A stretch of DNA of 64,000 bases from Streptomyces bacillaris (lineage in GTDB: Bacteria > Actinomycetota > Actinomycetes > Streptomycetales > Streptomycetaceae), in assembly GCF_003268675.1 (NCBI RefSeq), contig NZ_CP029378.1, positions 930,001 to 994,000 on the forward strand, in the 5' to 3' direction. Below are positions 33,719-42,358 of this stretch, one piece after another. Each line of letters starts with the position of its first letter. The first letter of the stretch is position 1. The position numbers and the translations under genes were made by a program. Below the pieces are notes generated by a model. The model ran no database searches and was not told the origin of the DNA. It saw only the letters and a list, made by a program, of their open reading frames with translations.

Positions 33719-34852
33719 TCAGCTCAGGAAGTCCCGGGCGATCGACTCGGCCGCGCGCTCCAGCAGCGGTCCGGCCTGGGCCATCGAGACGGCCGGGTCC
33801 GGTTCCAGGTCGGCCAGGGCGTAGGCGCGGGCGATGCCCGCCCGTTCCAGGGCCTCGGGCTCCAGGGCGAGGCGGCCGCAGACGGCGATGACCTCGATCC
33901 CGGCCTCCCGGGCGGCCGCCGCGACGCCCGCCGGGGCCTTGCCGTGGAGGGTCTGCTCGTCGAGCGAGCCCTCGCCGGTGATGACCAGCGTGGCGCGGGC
34001 GAGCGCGGGGGCGAAGCCCAGCACGTCGAGCATGACCTCGATGCCGGGGCGGAAGCGGGCGCCGAGGGCGACGAGCGCCCCGTAGCCGATGCCGCCGGCC
34101 GCACCGGCGCCCGGCAGGGCGGCCTTCTCCGGCCCCAGGATCGAGGCGTAGTGCGCCAGGGCCGCGTCGAGGACCGCGATGTCCTCCTCGCTCGCGCCCT
34201 TCTGCCGCCCGTAGACCTCGGGCGCCCCCTTGGGCCCGGTCAGCGGGTTGTCCACATCGCTGGCCAGGATCAGGTCGACGTCCTTCAGGCGCGGGTCGAG
34301 CCCGGAGAGATCGGCCTCGGCCAGCGCGGCCAGTCCCCCGCCGCCGGGGCCGACGGGCTTGCCGTCCGCGTCCAGGAAGCGGGCCCCGAGCGCGGCGAGC
34401 ATGCCCGCGCCGCCGTCCGTGGTGGCGCTGCCGCCGACCCCGAACACGATGGTCGTCGCCCCGGCGTCCAGCGCGGCCGCCAGCAGCTCGCCCGAGCCGT
34501 ACGTGGTGGCCGTGAGCGGGGCGAACACCCCGTCGGGCAGGTGCTGGAGGCCCGAGGCCTCGGCCATCTCCACCACGGCGGTGGAGCCGCGCAGCGCGTA
34601 CGCCGCCGTCACCGGGTCCCCGACGGGCCCGGTCACCCGCGCCTCGCGGCGCTCGAACCCGGCGGCCACCGCCGCCGCGACCGTGCCGTCGCCGCCGTCC
34701 GCGACGGGGAGGGTCTCCACCTCCAGGCCGGGGACGACTCGCCGCAGCCCGGCCGTCACCCGCTCCGCGACCTGTACGGCCGTGAGCGAGCCCTTGAACT
34801 TGTCCGCCGCGACGAGCACGCGGGCGGTCTCCACATCTGCTCCGTCCGTCAC
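33719..34852 (-). CDS. glycerate kinase (GckA/GlxK family)
   Basis: The 377-residue protein belongs to the glycerate kinase family that phosphorylates D-glycerate using ATP. Conserved features are VLVAADKFKGSLTAVQVA, LPVADGGDGTVAA, FGVGGSATTDGGAGMLAALG, PGAGAAGGIGYG and TLVITGEGSLDEQTLHGKAP. The start is taken as the GTG at 34852, seven bases after AAGGG; the frame is open to an ATG at 34987 without family similarity. It is monocistronic and divergent from the Nudix gene. Confidence 0.93.
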   Translation of the reverse strand: MTDGADVETARVLVAADKFKGSLTAVQVAERVTAGLRRVVPGLEVETLPVADGGDGTVAAAVAAGFERREARVTGPVGDPVTAAYALRGSTAVVEMAEASGLQHLPDGVFAPLTATTYGSGELLAAALDAGATTIVFGVGGSATTDGGAGMLAALGARFLDADGKPVGPGGGGLAALAEADLSGLDPRLKDVDLILASDVDNPLTGPKGAPEVYGRQKGASEEDIAVLDAALAHYASILGPEKAALPGAGAAGGIGYGALVALGARFRPGIEVMLDVLGFAPALARATLVITGEGSLDEQTLHGKAPAGVAAAAREAGIEVIAVCGRLALEPEALERAGIARAYALADLEPDPAVSMAQAGPLLERAAESIARDFLS

Positions 34853-34976
34853 CTTGCATCCCTTGCTTTCGAACAGGCAGTCGCGCCGCCCCGACCCTAT
34901 CCGCACACCCCCTGATCTGCCATGGGCGTCCACAACCGCCTCCGACCGCCCCCGGGCCCCCACTACGCTGGCGGCC

Positions 34977-35477
34977 GTGACCACCACTGATGCCGCCGCC
35001 TACGCCACGTACATCGCCGGGCTCCCCCGGGTCCTCGCCGGGGCCGCCTGCCTCTTCCGTGACGCGGAGGGCCGGGCGCTGCTCGTCGAGCCGAACTACC
35101 GCGAGGGCTGGGCGCTGCCCGGCGGAACGGTCGAGTCCGAGACGGGCGAGGGCCCCCGGCAGGCCGCCCGCCGCGAGACGGCGGAGGAGATCGGGCTCGA
35201 TCTGGCGCCGGGCCGGCTGCTCGCCGTGGACTGGGTGCGCGGCCCGGGACGGCCGCCGATCGTGGCGTACGTGTACGACGGCGGGGTGCTCACACCGGAG
35301 CAGTTCGCGGCGATCCGGCTCCAGGAGGCGGAGTTGCTCTCCTGGAAGCTGGTGGCCCCGGCCGAGCTGGGCACCCATCTGCTGGGCTCGCTCGGACACC
35401 GGGTGCGGGCGGCGCTGGAGGTGCTGGCGTCCGGCGGCGGAACGGTGGAGCTGGAGGACGGCCGGCCGGTCGCGTAG
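34977..35477 (+). CDS. Nudix hydrolase
   Basis: The 166-residue protein has the Nudix fold with the catalytic helix in ARRETAEEIGLDL, preceded by LPGGTVESETGEGP. The spacing between the glycine turn and the RE-x-x-EE core is one residue longer than the strict consensus. Substrates are typically nucleoside diphosphates linked to another group; the specific one is unknown. The GTG at 34977 follows a TACGCT hexamer at 34963-34968, so the transcript may be leaderless. Confidence 0.88.
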   Translation: MTTTDAAAYATYIAGLPRVLAGAACLFRDAEGRALLVEPNYREGWALPGGTVESETGEGPRQAARRETAEEIGLDLAPGRLLAVDWVRGPGRPPIVAYVYDGGVLTPEQFAAIRLQEAELLSWKLVAPAELGTHLLGSLGHRVRAALEVLASGGGTVELEDGRPVA

Positions 35478-35504
35478 TCCGCGCGCTGTCAGGGAGCTTC
35501 GGCG

Positions 35505-35705
35505 TCAGCCCTGCTGGGCCTCGGGCTTGATCTCCACGTCCCGCGCCGACTCCTCGCGCTCGGCGACCCGCGCCTCGGTGCGGTGGCCGCGCGCGATGTA
35601 GTCGCGCACCACCAACTCCACCGCGTCCTGCGGGTTTCCGACGCCCGCGAGCACCATGACTTCGACGACGAGTTCGGCGTCCAGACTGACACTCACCTTG
35701 GCCAT
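35505..35705 (-). CDS. VapB-type antitoxin-like protein, orphan
   Basis: The 66-residue protein starts MAKVSVSLDAELVVEVMVLAG, a short N-terminal strand and helix like the VapB/ribbon-helix-helix antitoxins, followed by NPQDAVELVVRDYIARG and a charged flexible tail. No PIN-domain toxin gene lies beside it: the neighbours are a Nudix gene (convergent, 27 bp) and a sirtuin gene (divergent). It may act as a small DNA-binding protein rather than as part of a toxin-antitoxin pair. Confidence 0.75.
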   Translation of the reverse strand: MAKVSVSLDAELVVEVMVLAGVGNPQDAVELVVRDYIARGHRTEARVAEREESARDVEIKPEAQQG

Positions 35706-35768
35706 GGCCGGATCCTACACCGGCGAAACCCGCTCGTGGGAGGCGTACCCGCTCCGTACTCTCGCCGT

Positions 35769-36497
35769 ATGACCCTTGTCGCGATCCTCAGCGGTGCAGG
35801 CATCTCCACGGACTCCGGCATCCCCGACTACCGGGGGCCGAACGGGGTGTGGCGGAAGGACCCGGAGGCCGAGAAGCTCGTCACGTACGACTTCTACATG
35901 GCCGACCCGGAGATCCGCCGCCGCTCCTGGCTGCTGCGCCGCTCCACCCACGCCGCGGACCCCGAGCCGAACGCGGCCCACCGGGCGGTGGTGGAGCTGG
36001 AGCGGTCCGGCACCCCGGTCCGGGTGATCACGCAGAACGTCGACGGGCTCCACCAGCTGGCCGGGCTGCCCGACCGCAAGGTCCTCGAACTCCACGGCAC
36101 CGCACGCCGGGTGGTCTGTACGCGCTGCCACGCCCGGTCCTCGATGGCCGAGGCCCTGGCGCGGGTGGACGCGGGCGAGCCGGATCCTGCGTGCACGGTC
36201 TGCGGCGGGGTCCTGAAGGCGGCGACGGTGATGTTCGGTGAGCGGCTGGACCCGCGGGTGCTGGCGGACGCGATGACGATCGCCAAGGCGTGCGAGGTCT
36301 TCGTGGCGGTCGGCTCGACGCTCCAGGTGCAGCCCGCCGCCTCGCTCGCCGGGATCGCGGCCGAGCACGGGGCGCGGCTGATCGTGGTGAACGCGGAGCC
36401 GACCCCGTACGACGCGCTCGCCGAGGAGGTCGTCCGGGAGCCGATCGGGACCGCCCTGCCGAGGCTGCTGCGTGCGCTGGGCGGTGCCCGGGCCTGA
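35769..36497 (+). CDS. Sir2-family NAD-dependent protein deacylase
   Basis: The 242-residue sirtuin has the NAD-binding GAGIS (residues 9-13), TQNVDGLH, catalytic H109 in LELHG, and two zinc Cys pairs (CTRC and CTVC) about 35 residues apart. It removes acetyl or related acyl groups from lysine, producing O-acyl-ADP-ribose. The short gap (63 bp) to the divergent VapB-like gene should hold both promoters. It converges with the ferredoxin-like gene, 12 bp apart. Confidence 0.93.
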   Translation: MTLVAILSGAGISTDSGIPDYRGPNGVWRKDPEAEKLVTYDFYMADPEIRRRSWLLRRSTHAADPEPNAAHRAVVELERSGTPVRVITQNVDGLHQLAGLPDRKVLELHGTARRVVCTRCHARSSMAEALARVDAGEPDPACTVCGGVLKAATVMFGERLDPRVLADAMTIAKACEVFVAVGSTLQVQPAASLAGIAAEHGARLIVVNAEPTPYDALAEEVVREPIGTALPRLLRALGGARA

Positions 36498-36509
36498 GAT
36501 CCCGCCCTT

Positions 36510-36917
36510 TTACGGGGTCTCCAGCCCCGCCCGGACCCGGCGCGAGGGCTGGAACACGTACAGGTCGAGGATGTCGGGGGCGTCCGCGATCCCCGGGCCG
36601 CCGGCCGTTGCCCAGGTGATCACGTCCTGCTCGGCGTGCTCGTCGTTGACCAGGCCGAGCCAGACCGGGCGGCCGCCCGCGCGGCGGCCCTCGGCGGACG
36701 GCTGGACGACGATCACGTTGCCCTGTTCGCAGGCGTCCAGGCACTCCACGGCCCGTACGGTGGCGGTGCCCTCCAGGCCGGAGCGGAGGCGGGCGAGCTG
36801 GGCGGCGTGGTCGACGCCCGGGATCTTCTCCGTGCCGCAGCAGCAGCCCCGGCAGACGCTCACGGTGGGCCGGGCGGCGCCCTGGGCGGGCACGTCCTTG
36901 CGGGGGCGGCGGCTCAT
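36510..36917 (-). CDS. thioredoxin-like [2Fe-2S] ferredoxin-domain protein
   Basis: The 135-residue protein has the Cys pattern of thioredoxin-fold [2Fe-2S] ferredoxins: CRGCCCGTEK near residue 23 and CLDACEQGN near residue 73. GRPVWLGLVNDEHAEQDVI follows. It is probably an electron carrier or cluster-binding protein of unknown partner. The ATG at 36917 is chosen because upstream residues are low-complexity; an ATG at 36980 is in frame. Confidence 0.8.
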   Translation of the reverse strand: MSRRPRKDVPAQGAARPTVSVCRGCCCGTEKIPGVDHAAQLARLRSGLEGTATVRAVECLDACEQGNVIVVQPSAEGRRAGGRPVWLGLVNDEHAEQDVITWATAGGPGIADAPDILDLYVFQPSRRVRAGLETP

Positions 36918-37097
36918 GCGCGTACTTCCGGTCGGCGGAGTGGTGGACGGCGAGGGGCCAGCAGGTCCCGTCAGGACCATCGACGCTGGTCAGCGTGGTC
37001 ACCGCGACTCTACCCAGGCTCCGCCGGTTCGAACATCCGCACCCCTCCCCTGCCCGATGGGTCCGCCCGGCGGGGTCCGGCCGGTGAGGTAGTCTTG

Positions 37098-37230
37098 GTG
37101 GCTGCGAAGGGGAGTAGCCCCGCAAACCGGTCGTCGACACACTGGAGCCCTCGGGTTCCCGGTGACCGGGCTCGTGAGACCCGGACAGGGTTTCTCGCGG
37201 GTGGGCGAGACCTTCGGTCCTGTATGACAC
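37098..37230 (+). ncRNA. yybP-ykoY manganese riboswitch
   Basis: The leader contains the invariant AAGGGGAGTAGC element (37108-37119) and, about 80 bases later, the second conserved internal-loop sequence GGCGAGACCTTCGG (around 37204-37217), separated by a helical arm (CCCGGTGACCGGG). This is the signature of the yybP-ykoY class, which binds Mn2+. It lies directly upstream of a TMEM165/GDT1-type transporter, the classic regulon partner. Binding of Mn2+ should turn the exporter gene on. Boundaries are approximate. Confidence 0.88.
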
Positions 37231-37342
37231 GTCCACGTCCTCCGTGGGCGCCCCCGTCATGCCGGGCCGAGTGGTCCTCCGAAAAGCCCGCACGGCACTT
37301 CGCGAAGATCCGGGGCCCGGCTCGCACAGAAAGCCACCCGGA

Positions 37343-37927
37343 ATGCACCTCGACCCCCTGGCGATCATCACCGCCTTCGGGCTGATCTTCCTCGCGGAGC
37401 TCCCCGACAAGACGATGTTCGCGTCGCTGGCCATGGGCACGCGGATGCGCCCGCTCTACGTGTGGTTCGGCACGTCGTCCGCGTTCATCGTGCATGTCGC
37501 CATCGCCGTCGGCGCGGGCAGCCTGATCGGGCTGCTGCCCGACTGGACCGTCAAGCTCGTCTCGGCCTCGCTCTTCGCGTTCGGCGCGTTCATCCTGCTG
37601 CGGGGCAGCGGCGGGGACGACGATGACGACACCGAGGTGAAGACCGTGACCGGCTTCTGGCCGGTCTACTCGACCGCGTTCATGGCCGTCTTCATCAGCG
37701 AGTGGGGCGACCTGACCCAGATCACCACCGCCAACCTGGCCGCCTCCAACGGCACCTGGTCCACCGCGATCGGTTCGGCCGCCGCCCTGATGTCCGTCTC
37801 CGCACTGGCGCTGCTCGCGGGGAAGTTCATCGCCAGCCGCGTGCCGCTGAAGACCGTGCAGCGCATCGGCGGGATCTGCATGCTGGGGCTCGCGATCTGG
37901 ACGGCCGTGGAGATCTTCACCGGCTGA
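37343..37927 (+). CDS. TMEM165/GDT1 (UPF0016) family cation transporter
   Basis: The 194-residue membrane protein has six hydrophobic helices in two inverted halves, each with the family motif: E-L-P-D-K-T in the first (ELGDKT in most relatives) and E-W-G-D-L-T in the second. An acidic loop (GGDDDDDTEVK) joins the halves. Relatives export Mn2+ or exchange Ca2+/Mn2+ for H+. The upstream Mn2+ riboswitch strongly supports manganese efflux. I use the ATG at 37343; the ATG at 37244 lies in the leader just after the aptamer. Confidence 0.92.
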   Translation: MHLDPLAIITAFGLIFLAELPDKTMFASLAMGTRMRPLYVWFGTSSAFIVHVAIAVGAGSLIGLLPDWTVKLVSASLFAFGAFILLRGSGGDDDDDTEVKTVTGFWPVYSTAFMAVFISEWGDLTQITTANLAASNGTWSTAIGSAAALMSVSALALLAGKFIASRVPLKTVQRIGGICMLGLAIWTAVEIFTG

Positions 37928-37942
37928 GATGGGCGCTCACGG

Positions 37943-37981
37943 GCGGGAAGGGGCGTACCGGGCCGGTGCGCCCCTTCCCGC
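37943..37981. terminator. bidirectional hairpin terminator
   Basis: GCGGGAAGGGGCG pairs with CGCCCCTTCCCGC around an inner ACCGG/CCGGT stem, between the convergent transporter and ogt genes. Confidence 0.8.
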
Positions 37982-37990
37982 GTCCGGAGT

Positions 37991-38500
37991 TCAGAACAGC
38001 GCCTGCACCCCGTCCTCCCGTACGCCCCCGCTCTCGAACGCCAGCAGCCGCTGCTTGCGGTCCAGGCCGCCGCCGTAGCCGGTGAGGCTGCCGGATGCCC
38101 CGATCACCCGGTGGCACGGGACGATGATGGAGACCGGGTTCTTGCCGTTGGCCAGGCCGACCGCCCGGGAGGCGGCCGGTTTGCCGAGTTCCTCGGCCAG
38201 TTCGCCGTACGTACGCGTCTCCCCGTACGGGATCTTCAGCAGCTCCGCCCAGACGCTCCGCTGGAACGGGGTGCCGTGCAGGGCGAGCGGCACGTCGAAG
38301 GTGGTGAGGTCGCCCGCGAAGTACGCCGCGAGCTGGCGGATGACCTCCGGGAAGGGTTCCGGGTCGGGGGTGCCGAAGGTCTCCTCGGACGGGCGGTGGC
38401 GCTGGTCGGTCATGTAGAGGGCCGAGAGGACGCCGTCGGTGGCGACGAGCGTCAGCGGGCCGTAGGGGCTGTCGACGACCGTGTGCTGCTTCGCAGTCAT
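37991..38500 (-). CDS. ogt: methylated-DNA--protein-cysteine methyltransferase
   Basis: The 169-residue protein repairs O6-methylguanine by transferring the methyl group to its own C129 in the IIVPCHRVIG active site. The helix-turn-helix region (YGETRTYGELAEELGKPAASRAVG) and N-terminal ribonuclease-like part are complete. It lies 15 bp downstream of the ada-alkA fusion gene on the same strand, forming an alkylation-damage operon as in mycobacteria. Confidence 0.95.
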   Translation of the reverse strand: MTAKQHTVVDSPYGPLTLVATDGVLSALYMTDQRHRPSEETFGTPDPEPFPEVIRQLAAYFAGDLTTFDVPLALHGTPFQRSVWAELLKIPYGETRTYGELAEELGKPAASRAVGLANGKNPVSIIVPCHRVIGASGSLTGYGGGLDRKQRLLAFESGGVREDGVQALF

Positions 38501-38515
38501 GGCGGGCTTCCTCCG

Positions 38516-39988
38516 TCAGGCGGGCAGGTGGTTGATGGGGTGGTCGTCCACGGTCCAGAGGTACTGGACGGCGTACGCGCGCCAGGGGCGCCAGTCGGCG
38601 GCCCGGGCGGTGAGGGCGGCGGGGGTGGCCGGTAGGCCGAGGCGTTCGGCGGCCCGGCGGATGCCGAGGTCGGTGGGGAGGAAGGCGTCGGGGTCGCCCA
38701 GGGCCCGCATGGCAACGGACTCCACGGTCCAGGGGCCGAAGCCGGGGAGTGCGGAGAGTTCGGCGCGGGCCCGGGCCCAGTCCGTGTCGTGGTCCAGGCG
38801 TAGTGCGCCCCCGGCGAGGGCGGCGACCAGGGTGGTGAGCGTGGTGCGGCGGGTCCGGGGCAGGGCCAGCTTCTCCGGGTCCAGCCCGGCCAGCGCCTCG
38901 GGGGCCGGGAAGAGATGGGTGAGCCCGCCCTCGGGGTCGTCGACCTCCACCCCGTGGGCGGTGACCAGGCGGGCCGCGTGGGTGCGGGCGGCGGCGGTGG
39001 AGACCTGCTGGCCGAGCACCGCGCGTACGGCGAACTCGGCGCCGTCCACCGTACGCGGCACCCGGCGGCCGGGTCCCGCGTCGACCAACGGGGCCAGCAG
39101 CGGGTCGGTGCGCAGCCGGTCGTCGACGGCGACCGGGTCCGCGTCCAGGTCCAGGAGCCAGCGGCACCGGCTGATCGCCTGCGTGAGGTCGCGGGGGTCG
39201 GTGAGGGAGAGCCGGGCCGCGATGTGGCCGGGCTGCGGGGTGAGGGCGACGGTGCCGTGGCCGTACGGGAGGGTGAGCGTGCGGCGGTAGGCGCCGTCCC
39301 GCCACTCCTCGACGCCGGGGACGGCCGTCGCGGCGAGGTGGCCGAAGAGGTTGCCGGGGGTGAGCGGGGTGCGGTACGGGAGGCGGAGCGCGATCACGCC
39401 GGGGGTGGCGGGGGCCAGGGGGCCGCGGGCGGCCCGGGTGCGGAGTTCGCCGGGGGTGAGGGCGAAGACCTCGCGGACGGTCTCGTTGAAGGTCCGCACG
39501 GAGGAGAACCCGGCGGCGAACGCCACCTCGGCCAGCGGCAGGGCGGTGGTCTCGATGAGGAGCCGGGCGGTCTGGGCCCGTTGGGCGCGGGCCAGGGCCA
39601 GCGGTCCGGCGCCGAGTTCGGCCAGGAGCTGGCGCTCGATCTGGCGGGCGGAGTAGCCGAGGCGGGCGGCGAGACCGGGGACGCCCTCGCGGTCGACGAC
39701 ACCGTCCTGGATGAGCCGCATGGCGCGGGCCACCGAGTCGGCGCGGGCGTTCCACTCGGGGGAACCGGGGCTGGTGTCGGGGCGGCACCGCTTGCAGGCC
39801 CGGAAGCCGGCCTGCTGGCAGGCGGCGGCGCTGGGGTAGAAGGTCATGTTGCGGGCCTTGGGCGGCACGACGGGGCAGCTGGGGCGGCAGTAGATCCGGG
39901 TGGTGAGGACCGCGGTGAAGAACCAGCCGTCGAAGCGGGCGTCCTTGGACTGGACGGCCCGCACGCAAGCCTCGGTGTCGGTGTGCAT
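38516..39988 (-). CDS. Ada-AlkA fusion: methylphosphotriester sensor and 3-methyladenine DNA glycosylase
   Basis: The 490-residue protein combines an N-terminal Ada zinc domain (Cys ligands in RIYCRPSCPV and CKRC; the first Cys accepts methyl from phosphotriesters), an AraC-type helix-turn-helix (ARLGYSARQIERQLLAELG, FAAGFSSVRTFNETVREVF) and a C-terminal AlkA glycosylase with helix-hairpin-helix LPGFGPWTVESVAMRALG and catalytic Asp in FLPTDLG. It should both activate the adaptive response and excise alkylated bases. The ATG at 39988 starts MHTDTEACVRAVQSKDARFDGWF, as expected; an ATG at 40006 adds six residues. It is co-directional with ogt. Confidence 0.94.
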   Translation of the reverse strand: MHTDTEACVRAVQSKDARFDGWFFTAVLTTRIYCRPSCPVVPPKARNMTFYPSAAACQQAGFRACKRCRPDTSPGSPEWNARADSVARAMRLIQDGVVDREGVPGLAARLGYSARQIERQLLAELGAGPLALARAQRAQTARLLIETTALPLAEVAFAAGFSSVRTFNETVREVFALTPGELRTRAARGPLAPATPGVIALRLPYRTPLTPGNLFGHLAATAVPGVEEWRDGAYRRTLTLPYGHGTVALTPQPGHIAARLSLTDPRDLTQAISRCRWLLDLDADPVAVDDRLRTDPLLAPLVDAGPGRRVPRTVDGAEFAVRAVLGQQVSTAAARTHAARLVTAHGVEVDDPEGGLTHLFPAPEALAGLDPEKLALPRTRRTTLTTLVAALAGGALRLDHDTDWARARAELSALPGFGPWTVESVAMRALGDPDAFLPTDLGIRRAAERLGLPATPAALTARAADWRPWRAYAVQYLWTVDDHPINHLPA

Positions 39989-40099
39989 GGCTCCAGGATG
40001 GGCCACCGGTCAGGGGGCTGGCTGGCGGAAATCCGACACGCACGTCGGGCCGCGGGTCCCGGAGCCTTCGGGGTTCCGGAGCCCTCGGAGTCCCGGGGC

Positions 40100-40636
40100 T
40101 CAGCCGCGCATCGCGAGGACCTCCTCGAACTCCACGTACGCGTGCGCGTCGAAGAGCACGAACCGCACCTCCTCCACCGGCGCCACCGTCTCCGCGAGCA
40201 CCGTGCGCACCGCGATCCGCGCCCCGTCGTCCATCGGCCAACCGTAGATGCCCGTCGAGATCGCCGGGAACGCCACGCTCCTGGCCCCCAACTCGGCTGC
40301 CAGGGCCAGTGATTCGCGGTAGCAGGAGGCGAGCAGCGCGGAGCGGTCCTGGGCGCCGGAGAAGACCGGGCCGACCGTGTGGATCACCCAGCGGGCGGCC
40401 AGCCGGCCGGCGGTGGTGGCGACGGCCCGGCCGGTGGCGAGGCCCTTGCCGTACTGCGAGGCGCGCAGCTCCCGGCAGGCCGCGAGGATCTCGGGGCCCC
40501 CGCGCCGGTGGATGGCGCCGTCGACCCCGCCGCCGCCGAGGAGCGAGGAGTTGGCGGCGTTGACGATGACGTCGACGGACTGGTCGGTGATGTCCCCGCG
40601 GACCAGGCGGACCGCGGGGGTGACGGAGGTGCTCAT
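40100..40636 (-). CDS. macrodomain O-acetyl-ADP-ribose deacetylase
   Basis: The 178-residue single macrodomain shows VRLVRGDITDQSVDVIVNAANSSL, the ligand loop GGGGVDGAIHRRGG and the second loop FPAISTGIYGWP. It hydrolyses O-acetyl-ADP-ribose or removes ADP-ribose from proteins. A sirtuin, which makes O-acetyl-ADP-ribose, is encoded 3.6 kb away. It stands alone between the Ada-AlkA gene and the ThrE exporter. Confidence 0.93.
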   Translation of the reverse strand: MSTSVTPAVRLVRGDITDQSVDVIVNAANSSLLGGGGVDGAIHRRGGPEILAACRELRASQYGKGLATGRAVATTAGRLAARWVIHTVGPVFSGAQDRSALLASCYRESLALAAELGARSVAFPAISTGIYGWPMDDGARIAVRTVLAETVAPVEEVRFVLFDAHAYVEFEEVLAMRG

Positions 40637-40792
40637 GCGGACATCATGCCGCGCCCCGCGCCCCCGCGCCGCACGGTCCGGGCGGACCGGCCCGTGCGGG
40701 CGTCACCGGGCGGTGACGCGCGCGCCCCGCTCCCGTACGACCGGACGCCCGAGAGGCAGAACGTGCCGGTCCATCACCGTTCGGCGTGGTGG

Positions 40793-40843
40793 TGTCGACG
40801 GTGAACACGTCGACGTGGATACGTCGATGCGCACACGTCGACG
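40793..40843. repeat. four-copy GTCGAC/T repeat array upstream of ThrE-type exporter
   Basis: GTCGAC or GTCGAT occurs at 40794, 40809, 40823 and 40837, i.e. at 15, 14 and 14-bp spacing. The second copy is embedded in a perfect 12-bp palindrome (CACGTCGACGTG, 40806-40817). The array ends about 27 bp before the exporter start, so it may be a multi-site operator. Confidence 0.6.
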
Positions 40844-40869
40844 GTGGTTGCGGAGGGAGGGGCGCGTCC

Positions 40870-42318
40870 GTGTCCCCAGACGATGGGTCCACCGGCGGCC
40901 GGCTCTCCGTCTCCGCGCTCCGCGCCCGGCGCCGGGCGCGGCGGGAGCAGCTCGCCCGGTTGCGGGACAACGAGTCGACGCTGCTGGACCGGTTGTACGG
41001 AACGGAGTTCGAGGGGTACTCCTTCCCCCCGCCACGCGACGTGGACGAGCGTACGGCCGTCGCCTGTATGCGGTTCGCGCTGCGCCACGGGCGGGAGTTG
41101 TTCCTCGCGGGGGCGGAGACGCGGGCGATCGAGTCGGCGATCGTGGCGGTCACCGCGCGCTGGGGGATGGACCACATGACGGTCGACGTCACCGCGCGGA
41201 CCGTCCAGGCGCAGTACGCGCCTCCGGGCGAACGGCCGCTGACGATGATGATGGAGACAGGGTCGGAGGACAGCCGCGATCTGCGGCAGCTGGACGATCT
41301 GAGCGCGCTGACCCATCGGGTGCTGGACGAGGGGCTGCGGCCGCTGGACGCCGACCGCGAGCTGACCCGCATCATCTCGCTGAAGGGGTACTGGCCGTGG
41401 TGGACCAAGGTGCTGGGCGGGGCGCTGCTGGCGGCGATGCTCTGTGTGCTGGCGTCGGGGACGCCGAAGGCGGCGGTCGTCGCGCCGGTGGTGTTCCTGG
41501 TGGGCAACCGGTTCGGCTGGGCGCTCTCCACGAGCGGGCTGCCCTCGTTCTACGTGACCGGGCTCCAGACCGCCGCGGTGATCGGGCTGACGATGGTCCT
41601 GGCGGACGCGCACGCGCTGACCGGGGGTGAGGCGGCGAGTGTGGCGGCGGCCAACATGGTGCTGCTGCTGCCGATCCTGTCGGTGGTGAGCTTCGCGGAG
41701 GACTCGATCTCGGGGTTCCGGGCGATGGCGGCCGGGCGGCTGATCACCGTGGGGATGTTCCTGGCGGCGATGGTCGGCGGGGTCTCCCTGGTCGGGTTCC
41801 TGCTGCGGGACGCCGATGCGGACGCCCGCAACACGGCGTTCCGCGCCCTGCCGTTGGTGCTGTCCCTGGTGACCTCGGCGGTCGGGGCGCTCGGCAACGC
41901 CGTTTTCATGGGCGGTCCGCCCCGGCTGCTGCCGTGGGCGATGGGGGCGGGGATGCTGGCCGGGCTGGTCAACGGCCTCCTGCACCAGGAGCTGGGCCTG
42001 GCGACCCCGCTGGCGGTGCTGGGGGCGGCGGCGGTGCTCGGTGCGGCGGCGGGGGCCGTGGCGCCGGTGCTGCGGATCCCGTCGCGCTCCCTGGTGGTGC
42101 CCGGTATCGCGGGCGCGCTGCTGCCGGGGCCGGACGTCTACCGCAGCCTGCTCCAGTACGGGCTGCAGGTGCCGGGGGCGGGCGGTTACGCGGTGCTGGC
42201 GTTCGTCACCACGGCGGCCATCGGCGTGGGCACCGTGCTGGGCAACCACCTCGGCGGGGCGGCGCAGCGGCGCTGGGCCCCGGCCTCGCGCGGTTCGTCG
42301 GCCGCGCGCCCCGGGTGA
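40870..42318 (+). CDS. ThrE-type threonine/serine exporter
   Basis: The 482-residue protein has the soluble N-terminal half of the ThrE family (ARRRARREQLARLRDNESTLLDRLYG, MRFALRHGRELFLAGAETRAIESAI, with VDVTARTVQAQY) and a C-terminal half of about ten hydrophobic helices (WTKVLGGALLAAMLCVLASGT onward, AALGAAAGAVAPVLRIPSRSLVVPGIAGALLPG-like end). It should export small hydroxy amino acids. I place the start at the GTG at 40870 behind GGAGGGAGGGG; an in-frame ATG lies at 40786 within the repeat-bearing promoter region. Confidence 0.87.
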   Translation: MSPDDGSTGGRLSVSALRARRRARREQLARLRDNESTLLDRLYGTEFEGYSFPPPRDVDERTAVACMRFALRHGRELFLAGAETRAIESAIVAVTARWGMDHMTVDVTARTVQAQYAPPGERPLTMMMETGSEDSRDLRQLDDLSALTHRVLDEGLRPLDADRELTRIISLKGYWPWWTKVLGGALLAAMLCVLASGTPKAAVVAPVVFLVGNRFGWALSTSGLPSFYVTGLQTAAVIGLTMVLADAHALTGGEAASVAAANMVLLLPILSVVSFAEDSISGFRAMAAGRLITVGMFLAAMVGGVSLVGFLLRDADADARNTAFRALPLVLSLVTSAVGALGNAVFMGGPPRLLPWAMGAGMLAGLVNGLLHQELGLATPLAVLGAAAVLGAAAGAVAPVLRIPSRSLVVPGIAGALLPGPDVYRSLLQYGLQVPGAGGYAVLAFVTTAAIGVGTVLGNHLGGAAQRRWAPASRGSSAARPG

Positions 42319-42358
42319 TCGGGGCGAGGACGACGCGGACCCCGCGCGGCCCGGGGGT

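Noticed and set aside
35505..35705. Complete VapBC toxin-antitoxin module
   Set aside because: No PIN-domain toxin in any frame within the flanking sequence.
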